Positions 53,691 to 63,823 of a stretch of 64,000 bases of DNA are shown here, one piece after another. A model generated the notes under the pieces. The model did no database searches and was not told the DNA's origin. It worked only from the letters and a program-made list of their open reading frames with translations. A program made the position numbers and the translations under genes. Source of the stretch: Hanleya hanleyi (lineage: Eukaryota; Mollusca; Polyplacophora; Lepidopleurida; Hanleyidae); assembly GCA_036873755.1 (NCBI GenBank), contig JAVTVY010045335.1:62001-126000 (forward strand). The letters run 5' to 3'. Every line of letters begins with the position of its first letter. Positions within the stretch are counted from its first letter, which is position 1.

Positions 53691-54960
53691 ATGTTTTTGA
53701 ATTGTTGCCTTTTTAGTAAAATGCAACTTGTCTTCCTCGAGAATTTCGAATTTCCCAAGTTGATCAGGTTTGTGAATTGTTGGGGGAAAAATCGCACTTA
53801 AAACACAACCTCTGTGTTTTTGGTGTGTTCTCGCAGAATGTAGGAAGTGAATAGAAAAAAACAGTATGCTATTCGAAAACAAGTGTGGTTTGAATTTTCT
53901 GTGGAAAAGGGCGTTTTGGGGTGACGGGCTCTTTTAAATGGAATTCATGTTTTAGTCAATTCCACGATTACGGAATCACGGTTTGGAGGGTATTTTTAAT
54001 CTTTAAAGAGCCTTTTTTTGTTAGGGCCTACAGATGTCAAATAGACGTTCTATTGCTTAGACTAGAGGAAAAGCTGCCAATATTATATTTAAATAATGTA
54101 TCCTCTCCCTGAAATATTGCCGATTTATATGCCGACAATCCGTGAAGGAGTCACAGGGAAATCAACACTGATTAATCTAATATGAGATCTCATACCAACA
54201 CACAGTATACCCATGGATGAGAAAATTTGTCCTCTCATTAGAAATGAGCATAACGGGTCATCATACGGGTTGAACATGTCCGTGACGGAATCACCGCATT
54301 TTAAAACTTTTCGATAAAAGTATTTTATTAAGTACCGTACTGTACACATTTTCTCCGAAATGAATTTTTCCTTATAAAATTAAGACTCCGATATATTTTC
54401 CAATATATACAGGCATGTTTGCTCGTGATGTATTTAAGTGTATGCCTTTCAATTTTTCAAGTTGCTGAATCTGAAATTTCCCAAGTTAGTCAGGTTTATA
54501 AATTATTGGAAAAAATAATTCGCACATAAATCACGTCTTCTGTCTTATTGATGTGTTTCTATAGACTATAGGAAGAGAATAGAAAAAGCCGCATGCTGAT
54601 ATATTTCCAGTGAAAAAAAATGTGGATTGATTTTGCTGTGAAATCTGTTTGATTTTAGCGATGTCCGCTTTTCCGTGGAATTCAGGTTTTACGTGGAATT
54701 CATGACCTCATAAATTAGACAATAATAAATATTTCATCACACAAATAGCACATGCACATCTTGGAAGCAGATCTGAGAAGCCTTCAGTTTCAGGAACATT
54801 GAGTCAAAACTCTAGCAGTAGTTGAATATACTTCAGTGCATAGTACATTGAAATTGATGGTGAAAATGGTAAACTTCAACACCTCATAAACTGGACAACA
54901 ATACTATTTCATCTCACAAATAACACATGCATGATCCTCACCAACGTTCTGTTCGAACGG
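53691..54960 (+). repeat. two diverged duplications
   Basis: About 53725-53950 and 54465-54710 are diverged direct copies (ATTTCCCAAGTT..TCAGGTTT, GAATAGAAAAA, TGGAATTCATG). Then 54707-54770 and 54880-54940 share CTCATAAA, ATTTCATC and ACAAATA.CACATGCA. No coding content is supported. Confidence 0.6.
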
Positions 54961-56205
54961 ACAGGCAGACAGATTTAATTTCATGAACTCACAAATGCAC
55001 CAAATGTATGAATTTTGGCAATTGGCACTACGTAAGTAGTATTCAGGCGGAAAGAATGACAAGGTTGAAAATTAGAGGTGAGAGGCCAAAGGTCGAAAGA
55101 TTGGGGTTCAAATTGTACGAATCCGGGACACGATTTATTTGAAACCGTGTCCAATATGAGCGTAGATATTCACATTTGGTTGGCGTTGTACCTACAGTTG
55201 CAGTAAAGAACACGATAATGGACCAATACAAACCGATCTGTTGATAAAACGGCCTATTTGGCATTTATGCGCTTCTGTATAGTATTTTCACTTGTCGGGC
55301 TTAATATTCCTGTATTGGCCATACACATGGCCCTATCTCTATTGCAGGATAAGCAGTCTGTCGGTATGGTAATGTTATCGAAAGAGTTACACGAATTTTC
55401 AACGACAACAGTCAATAGTGTTACGGTCAACCGGGAATTCCTAGACAACGTTGTTGTAGAAATACCCAGCTGATCGGTCAGGATGGCTGATTAATATTTC
55501 ATACAAATCGCCAATAGTCAGTTCTGACATCACCGGTTTCTAACCGGAATTCCGCATTGTACTGAATACTCTAATGCTGAATAACTGGATAATGCTGTTT
55601 CTTGAATTGAATAAAGTTGTATTCAATATAAACCTTGCTGCCTTAATACATGTACATTGGAATAATGTGTACAGATTTTGATGTATACCCTTGATTAAAT
55701 AAAATATTGGAAAGCTCTCCTGAAATTCCTTCCTCGGTCGTTATTTCCCTTAATTTCCTTAATTAACGGGATGTTTGGTAAGCTTTCCTCCGGGTTCCGT
55801 TATTGCGTTCTGGGTTTCCTCCTTATTTTATATTAATCAGGGTTGGCTGGTATATCCTTGATCTGTGATACAAGGGGAGATAATCCTGTTGCCTGGATAT
55901 CTTGTTTTGTTTTACTTTCCCGTACTTTACTTCTGCATGAGTTGTCCTTTGATTCGTCTGTATGTTTCCTTTTGAAGCTGTGTGTGACTGTACGTGTTGA
56001 TTCCCTGATTCTTTGCATTGAAGTTGAACCTGAGTTATAGTTCCTTTGTTATGTATTATTACAACCACCCCTGAAGTGTATTCTGTTTATATTCGTGTAT
56101 GATTTACCCCTAGAATCGTATGGCACTGGTATCCGGGGCTGTCATTGATATCAGCATTAATATATGAGTTGAAGACAAATAACCATGGAAGTAGAGATAT
56201 AAAGC
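54961..56205. other. no firm gene
   Basis: Short frames at 55258-55473 (plus, hydrophobic start) and 55254-55448 (minus) overlap each other and neither has family features. A host exon cannot be excluded but is not supported. Confidence 0.3.
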
Positions 56206-56520
56206 GTGTCTCCGCTCAGGATCAGATCTCCGGAAATAGCTATACACGTCATCCGGTTATTTATACCTTATGACATCATGCGACGTTCTCCCCCGAACCT
56301 ATATATAAGCGCCCTTGTCTACCGTCATCCACCTAATTTTACTACATATCTATACATATTCGGTTATTTATACCTTATGACATCATGCCACGTTCTCCCC
56401 CGAACCTATATATAAGCGCCCTTGTCTACCATCATCCACTGAACTCCAAATCTCGAGCATTCTATTGTAATAGCTATGCTCGTCATCCAGGTTATTTATA
56501 CCTTATGACATCATTAGCAC
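56206..56520 (+). promoter_or_regulatory. three tandem copies of a TATA/CRE-like promoter block
   Basis: A block with GGTTATTTATACCTTATGAC, ATCATG, CGTTCTCCCCCGAACC and TATATAAGCGCCCTTGTCTA is present at about 56252-56330 and 56370-56437, with only its first part a third time at 56494-56515. TATATAAG boxes are at 56302 and 56409. TGACATCAT resembles a CRE half. The block precedes the gene at 56659 and is read as a duplicated promoter of the third element. Confidence 0.65.
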
Positions 56521-56658
56521 TTTTCCAGCAACTACATCTGGTGAGTGGTTCCTCAGCATTGAATGGTTGAACACGCGTTTTATGGTACTATAGCCAATGG
56601 TAGCCCGTCTACGAAACTACAAGGTTAGCTCACACGACACCATCTTCTTTATTTCACC

Positions 56659-57054
56659 ATGAACACTACGGAGTCCACACTGACTTATGTAAACTTTGAA
56701 CCCTACAATGAGGATATTCTAGCCGAAGCCTTACATAGAACCGACGTTCAACTCGACGCTAGTATCGATACACCCCAAGGCGGGACCAATGAGACCTCTC
56801 AGTACCAACACATGCGTTGTCATCTTATCACGCTCTTAGATGACATCAAATTGTTGACCCGGGTATGTCTTCTACTGCATAAGAAACAGATAGCATCCGA
56901 AGAAGTTACCAACACAAGTACCCGTGCCCAGAACCTGCTGACCTTACATGTGGCATTTCAAAGCTTCATCGAGACGCAGCTGGAGACGGGAAATTATCTT
57001 CTTCAATCAATTTTGAGTGACAGCGAAGACTCCGAAAACGTCCATTCCAAATAA
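56659..57054 (+). CDS. small acidic protein of the third element
   Basis: 131 residues. The middle is helical (HLITLLDDIKLLTRVCLLLHKK, LLTLHVAFQSFIETQLETGN). The C-terminus SDSEDSENVHSK is almost the same as the C-terminus of the ATPase fusion at 57752-59263, and so is the 3' flank. FQSFIETQLETGN matches FQAFLEALRETGN upstream of the element A PC4-like gene. The stop codon lies within AATAAA (57050-57055). Function unknown. Confidence 0.6.
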   Translation: MNTTESTLTYVNFEPYNEDILAEALHRTDVQLDASIDTPQGGTNETSQYQHMRCHLITLLDDIKLLTRVCLLLHKKQIASEEVTNTSTRAQNLLTLHVAFQSFIETQLETGNYLLQSILSDSEDSENVHSK

Positions 57055-57751
57055 AGACCCCTCTGATTCTCCGAGAATCGACGTAGAACGAGAGGAGTCC
57101 TAGAGACGAAACTTCTCCCGTTGGAAAGACCTGCCATACCTCCTGAAACACCTCTTTACGACATTCGATGTTGTCAAACCTATATTATAACTCTTTGAGA
57201 GGAATTTTTACTATCGCTTTATCATGTCGATAGAAGACAATCTTAACGATGCAAATATGTGGATTAATTTTATCTGGACCAGAGTAGAGCATACTTAAAG
57301 CAGGAAATTTGTGAGATCGAGGGGAGGGGGCGGAGAGTGCATTCTCTTCCAAACTCTCTTAATATTTCGCAAGTCAACAGTACGGTGAACTCGGCTAACA
57401 AATCACGTACAAGAGAAATGACAGTTGAACTAATTTCATCGGCACAGCAAGTTGTGGAGCAGGCAAAAGCAGAACTCCATAGACAGCGTCAGAAAGCAAG
57501 AGTACAAGTGCCAGTAAGGGGAAAGCGGAAAGATACTCTCTCCAAGTCATCTAAAAAATGTATGATCAGAAAAGGAATATTTTTTTAATAGCGATATTTA
57601 ATGTTGAGCACTCGGTGACGCTCATTATTAGAACGATAATGACTATTCGTCGATGAGATGGTTGAGGAGGAGGAGGTGGACACCGTATTGTATAAAATAT
57701 GGAGAGAAATGATATCAGAATTAATCTACGTTTTGGCAGAGAAGCGTCAAC
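57055..57751 (+). other. intergenic region with a weak 83-residue frame
   Basis: The frame 57337-57588 codes a Lys/Arg/Gln-rich stretch (AQQVVEQAKAELHRQRQKAR) after ELISSAQQ. It could be a small basic protein of the element, but it has no homologue here and no clear promoter. The rest is non-coding, with a possible TATAAAAT at about 57691 before the ATPase gene. Confidence 0.3.
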
Positions 57752-59263
57752 ATGTCAAACAAGTGCACAGTGTGTCAGAAAACATTCTCGCGTCCAGATA
57801 GCCTGATCAGACATCAACTTATACACCAATTGGGGACTCAATCAATAGTAGCGGAACAGAAACGTAATCAGGACACTCGATCTATGGCTCACTCAAGAGC
57901 ATTAGAACATCCATTTACTATGATCGTCAGTGGCCCGACTGGTTGTGAGAAGACATCATGGGTAATGGAATTTTTGGAGTGTGCTAATATCTATCCCTCT
58001 CCAACACGCATCGTATGGTGTTACAGTCAATGGCAGTCAGCATATGAATCTACAAGTCTGGAAAACGTCAACTTTCTCCCCGGCATACCTCATGACGTAG
58101 GTGAAAAGTATTACTTCGACCCCGACCAAACCAACGTTATTGTTCTGGACGATTTGATGGGTGAGGTAAAGCGCGAAGAAAAAATTGCCGACCTATTCAC
58201 CAAAGGTTCGCATCACAAAAAATTATCCATAATTTATCTGACTCAGAATCTCTTCCCCCTAGGCAAGGCATCTCGAGATATCACGCTAAACTGTCAGTAT
58301 TTCGTTCTATTCAATAATCCTATTGATAGACAGCAAATTTGCACGTTCGGGAGACGGATCTTTCCTCGGGATATGACACATTTTATGGCAAAATTTAACG
58401 AAGCCGCATCTCGTCCGTACGGATATCTGTTCCTCGATTTAAAACCCCATACAGCGGAAAATGACAGACTGTCTACCAATGTAATACCAGGCGACGAGGA
58501 ACTTGTAAAGGAAGAAGGGCAACAACAACTGCTGCCTCGCCCACCCCCAATTCATAATCCATCAACACAATTTCAACGCATACCCGTTCCTCTCTCAAAC
58601 GTGATACAATATCACGATCCGCCATCTTCCGCTAAGAGGAATGATCAAGTGGGAGAGGGATTAAATACGAAGACAGATGCACCATGGTTCAAACAGAATG
58701 AAGATGATGACGAGTCCCAGCAGAGGCAGATGATCCATAGGAGCGGGAATGGAATTGAGCTTCGAAAGAGGAAATACCCTTCAGATGACGAGTGTTGTAA
58801 CTATGAAGAAATCATTCATCCTAGGAAAATAGATCAACCTACCCATTTGCGCAAACGGGTCAAATATAATGTGTGGAAAGAGATGCTCGGTAAACCTATC
58901 GCAAGAGATTACAGGGTTGATGAGAGAAAACAGCAATATATAAGCCAAGGTTATGACGAGGATGAGTCTGGTGAAAAGGCTACGCAGGATTATATTTCAT
59001 CGATGATGAAGACCTTACGTCAAACATACTACAAACTGCTTGTGAACATACAAAAGCTACAAACTGATTATATTCATAACGAGATTTTGAAAACAACGAG
59101 TTGTATACAAACGTTATACGACATAGACTACGAGGAAGCACTGAGACAGACGATTAAGATGCGGAAATTCTTATTCGATAAGTTGATTGATAGCGTTAGT
59201 AATAATAACGACTATGAGGAAAGTAGTGACAGCGAAGATTCCGAAAACATCGATTCCGAATAA
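57752..59263 (+). CDS. C2H2 zinc finger fused to packaging ATPase
   Basis: 503 residues, intact frame. Residues 5-25 are a classical C2H2 finger (CTVCQKTF...HQLIH, spacing 2-12-3). From about 50 the A32/FtsK-type ATPase follows: HPFTMIVSGPTGCEKTSWV with Walker A, but with Glu for the second Gly; RIVWCYSQWQSAY; NVIVLDDLMGEVK with an intact Walker B; KLSIIYLTQNLF; NCQYFVLFNNP; YGYLFLDLKP. Residues 250-503 are a hydrophilic extension with a basic patch (RKRKYPSDDE), a helical region and the acidic end SDSEDSENIDSE. The ATPase packages DNA in this virus group; the finger may bind it. The stop codon is inside AATAAA (59259-59264). Confidence 0.8.
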   Translation: MSNKCTVCQKTFSRPDSLIRHQLIHQLGTQSIVAEQKRNQDTRSMAHSRALEHPFTMIVSGPTGCEKTSWVMEFLECANIYPSPTRIVWCYSQWQSAYESTSLENVNFLPGIPHDVGEKYYFDPDQTNVIVLDDLMGEVKREEKIADLFTKGSHHKKLSIIYLTQNLFPLGKASRDITLNCQYFVLFNNPIDRQQICTFGRRIFPRDMTHFMAKFNEAASRPYGYLFLDLKPHTAENDRLSTNVIPGDEELVKEEGQQQLLPRPPPIHNPSTQFQRIPVPLSNVIQYHDPPSSAKRNDQVGEGLNTKTDAPWFKQNEDDDESQQRQMIHRSGNGIELRKRKYPSDDECCNYEEIIHPRKIDQPTHLRKRVKYNVWKEMLGKPIARDYRVDERKQQYISQGYDEDESGEKATQDYISSMMKTLRQTYYKLLVNIQKLQTDYIHNEILKTTSCIQTLYDIDYEEALRQTIKMRKFLFDKLIDSVSNNNDYEESSDSEDSENIDSE

Positions 59264-60505
59264 AGACTCTAGTAGAAATATTAGTAGATAAACATTAGAT
59301 GTTAAAGTGATAGCCACAACAAAGGCGATGTATTTCATATAAGTTGATTTCCTCATTATTTGTAAATCAGTGCTATGATGAATAGAGCGATTATTTTATA
59401 ATCATCGTATTGGTTTGTCTCTATTTCATACTACTCGTACATTTCCTCCTCCTCTTCCTCCTGCTCCTACTCCTCCTCCTCCTCCCTCTCCTCCTCCTCC
59501 TCCTCCTCACCCAAAAAGTTTGACCTATGACCCCTATGACTGACTGTGCAGGATGACGTCAGGGTGATGAGGGGAATGGGATTTCCCCGAGGGGTAAGAA
59601 TAGCTTTGTTTTCACAAATAGAGGACGTCAACCGGAAGTGACGTCATCAAAACACTAGAGATATGGGATTTCGACTAATGAATATCTTACAACGAAGGCG
59701 TGATCATACCACTGACAGCATCATTGCTTCATCAAGAGAAAGGCTATTTCTGGGTGAGTGGTTATCGACGAGAAGCTACCCATGAAATAAGCGATAGAGA
59801 GGTACTGAACAAAATTGCCTTGATTAAAGCCAATTTTGCCAACTAAGCCGAATTCGTTCCCTGGGCGTGTAAGAGTCTATTTCTTTCTATCGGACTAAAT
59901 ACCGTCAGTATGTTAAAATGTTGAGAACAGACTAGCAAACCGAGTCCATTATACCACTACCAGCATCAGGACTATGTCTGGGTTATTTCTTATTTGCGAG
60001 TGTCAACAATTTTCCCCGACATCATTCTTGACCTTTATATCCATGTCATTATATAATGACAGGTTTAGCGGGAGAGTATCCGGCTTATTCCCATACAATT
60101 GATTGATATGAAAGACCACTCACACTTTATGTTATATTAAGCTAATTCCATTTTAATCGTTTCTACAGTACATAGATATATGTAATACATTGATTTTTTC
60201 TAACATTTCTACAACCATTGTAATATTAATATACAAATATGAAAAAAAAGTTATGATGACTTATACTTGCCATTCATACATCCTAACCGTCCCTTCACTT
60301 CTTCACAGTCTGATACATATGAGCAAAAAACGCCCTTCCACTGTCAACGATCACAGTTATTCTCACAAAGCTATATGTAACGCGCCATCTTGATTCCCCA
60401 TCTATATCTACATTCCACCTGTACACTTTTAATTAATTATCGAAACAATCCCAATGTGTCATCCACTCGTCAGATAGTCCGATACTGTCCTGTAACGCTA
60501 TCCTC
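59264..60505. other. non-coding region between converging genes
   Basis: It holds a CTC-type microsatellite (59447-59511) and the motif CCGGAAGTGACGTCA (59632-59646), the inverse of the one in element A. No gene is supported; frames at 60190-60393 and 60390-60686 are random or antisense to the next gene. Confidence 0.45.
59447..59511 (+). repeat. CTC microsatellite
   Basis: Imperfect (CTC)n of about 65 bp. Confidence 0.9.
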
Positions 60506-61281
60506 TCACTGCATGAGTTCTTTCACGCATTCGGTCAATTCGTCTTTCCAAGCTTTCTTTTTCATTATCATCTGTCGCCATGCTTTGCCGTTATATTTCC
60601 GAAATTCTATAGGTAACAAGCCGACACGGTTTACTATTCGGTTAGAAAACTCTAGGAGTCGACGTGAAAGTCTGATGGTTCCATGATGCAAGGATGGTTT
60701 TTCTGACTGGGGTTGTCCGTTATACATCCGTCACACGTCTCCCTCCTCAGCTTGCCAATAATTGGGATTAGCGATTCCGCATAACAGTTCATTAATAGCT
60801 CTCTCATATCGTTCTGGTCGCATGGCTTCTTTTCGCCTATTACATATATCTCCTCTTCCTCCACATCAGCTTCTGCTGGTTCCGCTTCAATGTTCACACC
60901 TGCAACATGTTTTTTAAGAGATTCCCACGTTACCACATTGAAAGTAAATCCATTTTTTGTTGGGAGGAGGGTATCCTTCTGCCAATCCTTTAACCAATAT
61001 CTAATGTGTACTTTCTTCCATACCTTAAATTGAGAATACGTGATATATATGTTTCCGTCCAGCAATATGGGTTTCTCGGTGAACACGTTGTTCTCAATCA
61101 GCTCGTCTATCTGCGGTATTACTTCTTTAAGTCTCCCCAGAGCCTTTGCTGAAAGTTTGACTCTTTTCCGACTTTCTAATTCATCGGCTGTACCCACTAT
61201 TTCGCCAAGGCATTCGTCGTTGTGCCTTGTTAAGCACAGCGACATTTCGTTACCAATCTCGTAGACGTCTGCATGATCCAT
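60506..61281 (-). pseudogene. PC4-like protein of the third element, one frameshift
   Basis: From ATG 61281: LSAKALGRLKEVIPQIDELI, PILLDGNIYITYSQFKV, KKVHIRYWLKDW and NGFTFNVVTWESLKKHV give the PC4 pattern at about residues 40-125. An acidic linker and CDGC...HPC follow, as in element A (CAGC...HTC). After a shift near 60665 the rest (FSNRIVNRVGLLPIEF, AWRQMIMKKKAWKDEL) is in another frame to 60506. A TATATAA box is about 65 bases before the ATG. It faces the ATPase gene. Confidence 0.65.
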
Positions 61282-62347
61282 ATCTCAAGATTTTGTTCTT
61301 TGCTCCTTTTGACTTTGTGTTCAACGTCTCCTTTTCCCCTGTTATATATGCGCCACAAGTTTTTTATTGTGTGCGCGCGCATTAGTCATTTTTCAATAAC
61401 CCTCCATTCTCTTCGTCCGTCTATTTATGGTGATGGGTAGGACCATGCATACACACGCGTTCTTCAGTCTGAGGTTACCTTTCACCATATTAGTCTTCTA
61501 CTGCACTGTTAGCGTATGCATGTCTGACGTGTTCGCCCCGTGACGCACGCTATGATGTACGATGCACCTTTTGGACCAAATAGTGTACATAATAGTCCTC
61601 CTTCTGTTAGCTTAGGGGTATTCTTATGTTTCCTGAGCTGGAGCGGTTAAAAAAACCCGCATATTGTGGGGTGATCTATTTTGTAAAGTAAGACGTCCGA
61701 CAAATAAACAAACCAGGACTGAGCGTCTCATCTTACAGAACGGCCAGGTCGTTGGGGAAGCAAATAACCTGTAGCCCACGCTCCAGTATTAAATGAGATA
61801 AAATTAACCTGTAGAACAGAGATCCATTCTAGCCACCTCATGACTAAACCTTCGGTTACAGTGTTGGATTATTCGCAGATTTTGCGTGATTGATGCAATA
61901 TTCGAGATCGTATCACGACCTGTTATTGTCCACGTTTAGTTATAGGGATATCAGATTGTGCGCCATCGATATGTAATTCCGTATTAGTACTGAGCACGAA
62001 CATTTGAATCCGACTACTCCTTTTCGTCACTACTCCTCTTCGTCCGTGACAAACTCATTCATCATCAAATCCTGTGCTCTAAAACCCTTTGACCTATGAC
62101 TGTCCATTTAACACTACTTATGAGAATATGTAATGTTATATGGGTAAACATAACAGTCTTACCTAATCTGGTAATCCCTTTTTTCTTCATCCATAATTAA
62201 AGATTGTTTCTTCTACAAAAAAGAGAAGAAAAAAAAATTAATGGGCTGACACTGTTTAATAAAAGTTTGACCCCCATCCGGTACATTTTAAACTACTCAA
62301 ATGAAAACAAAATTTTCAGTTAGCGTACAGTGTTGTTCCGAAAACGG
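61282..62347. other. promoter side of the PC4-like gene and non-coding DNA
   Basis: A TATATAAC box on the minus strand lies at about 61342-61350. Beyond it I see no gene. The stretch from about 61675 is one copy of a long direct repeat. Confidence 0.45.
61725..61875 (+). repeat. direct repeat, copy 1
   Basis: GGCCAGGTCGTTGGGGAAGC, AAATAACCTGTAGCCC, TGACTAAAC and ACAGTGTTGGATT occur in the same order at about 62595-62755, some 875 bp to the right. Confidence 0.75.
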
Positions 62348-62590
62348 TTAATGTGGAGTTGTTTCCCATAGACCATCAATTAGTAAACTTTTTAGGTAGG
62401 AAACATCGGTCTGGACCGCAGGATGAAGGTTATGCACAGCTATGTTAAACCGCGACGTCAACTGTCGATCGCCGTAAGTGTTGGTACAATCATGGAGCCT
62501 ATAGTAGGCTCCATGGTGCAATTCAGGTCGGTATTGTACGGATATAGTTAGGCAAACGAAAAATGCAATGCAAGGCACTATAAATAGCAA
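62348..62590 (-). CDS. possible small secreted protein
   Basis: 80 residues that begin with a signal-peptide-like segment (LFIVPCIAFFVCLTISVQ) followed by a polar part with two Cys only. A similar layout occurs at 63137-63415. It could equally be chance; no family is recognised and no promoter is clear. Confidence 0.25.
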   Translation of the reverse strand: MLFIVPCIAFFVCLTISVQYRPELHHGAYYRLHDCTNTYGDRQLTSRFNIAVHNLHPAVQTDVSYLKSLLIDGLWETTPH

Positions 62591-62594
62591 AAAA

Positions 62595-62755
62595 TGGTCT
62601 CATATTACAGAGCGGCCAGGTCGTTGGGGAAGCAAATAACCTGTAGCCCTCACGCTCTAGTATAACCTGGAAATGAGACGAAAATAACCTACATATTAGC
62701 AAGCCGGGGCTACCCATCTCTTGACTAAACAGTGCACAGTGTTGGATTTAAAGGA
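62595..62755 (+). repeat. direct repeat, copy 2
   Basis: Second copy of the repeat at 61725-61875 with small indels. Confidence 0.75.
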
Positions 62756-63006
62756 AGAAGCATTGTATCATTAAGAGAATGTTGGAGGATATTCGTTTGT
62801 GTGATTTTGAAATATTGTCTCGAATTATTTAAATGTAGGCAGAATGGTGACAAACGGAAAAGAAATGTTCAATTGGAAGTATACGACTTTATTCGGTTTT
62901 GTCATCACAAGTGTTGAGTCATATGTGTCGGTGTAACCGAAAACAAATTTAGCGTGCCATTTCAAAATAATGAAAGGAATGAATTTGTGCGCGGAGTGTT
63001 TTTCAC

Positions 63007-63190
63007 GCATTGATGGTGTGTGTATGTGAATTCCGAAGCGGTTTTATCGTTTCATTTCATACTGGGATGTACGTGGCTATAGGAAGAATTCCACCATATG
63101 TAAGTAACATGTAAACTACACGTATAGTATGTGCGGTTAAAAATAACTTAGGCCTCGGAACTGTATGTGAGCCTCAGTGTATACGGTCAC
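63007..63190 (+). repeat. 185-bp direct repeat, copy 1
   Basis: CGCATTGATGGTGTGTGTAT through TTAGGCCTCGGAACTGTATG is repeated at 63640-63823 with only about four differences, 633 bp apart. Confidence 0.9.
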
Positions 63191-63415
63191 ATTACAAGCG
63201 TCTAGTCCGTCATTCATAATCCAGCCGTCGTCCATTAGAGAATATCCGCGTCCATAATCCAAAGACCTATTCCATTTTCCACATAACAGTATTAGCACCA
63301 AATTCAAAAAGACAATCATAGTATACATAAACATAGGCTTGTTTCCTGCAAGAGAGAAGCGGTCAACAGTTTTCAATGATGCCGGCAAGACATCATGAGG
63401 TTCCAAAAATATCAA
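63137..63415 (-). CDS. possible small protein with hydrophobic start
   Basis: The frame has an internal Met followed by FMYTMIVFLNLVLILLCGKW, a signal-peptide or membrane-like segment, then a polar stretch ending VTVYTEAHIQFRGLSYF. The last 20 codons lie in the 185-bp repeat, and the second copy (63770-63835) keeps the same ending in another open stretch. This hints at a duplicated last exon; not recognised. Confidence 0.3.
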   Translation of the reverse strand: MIFLEPHDVLPASLKTVDRFSLAGNKPMFMYTMIVFLNLVLILLCGKWNRSLDYGRGYSLMDDGWIMNDGLDACNVTVYTEAHIQFRGLSYF

Positions 63416-63639
63416 ATCCGTATCGCTGATCAGTATTCTTAATCCATAATATTCGATATAGAGTTGTCATCTAAAAAAAAGATGTATCTCAGTCACGCTT
63501 TGATTGTGACTGTTCATATGAGTACCATGAGGATCTTGAAGTACATGGGTTCATACGGCCCCTAGCCCCGGGTTAAGCGGAATTAGACACAAGTTACGAA
63601 ACGTAGCGCCATAGATCTTGCACGCTACGTTCGTATTTC

Positions 63640-63823
63640 GCATTGATGGTGTGTGTATGTGAATTCCGAAGCGGTTTTATCGTTTCATTTCATACTGGGA
63701 TGGACGTGGCTATAGGAAGAATTCCACCATACGTAAGTAACATGTAAACTACACGTATAGTATGTGCGGTTAAAAATAACTTAGGCCTCGGAACTGTATG
63801 TGAGCCTCGGTGTATACGGTAAC
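63640..63823 (+). repeat. 185-bp direct repeat, copy 2
   Basis: Second, nearly identical copy of 63007-63190. The high identity shows a recent duplication or recent transposition. Confidence 0.9.

Noticed and set aside
27900..62000. DNA polymerase B, helicase or primase of the virus-like elements
   Set aside because: I looked for such regions in the open frames of all three elements and found none; a profile search would be needed to exclude small fragments.
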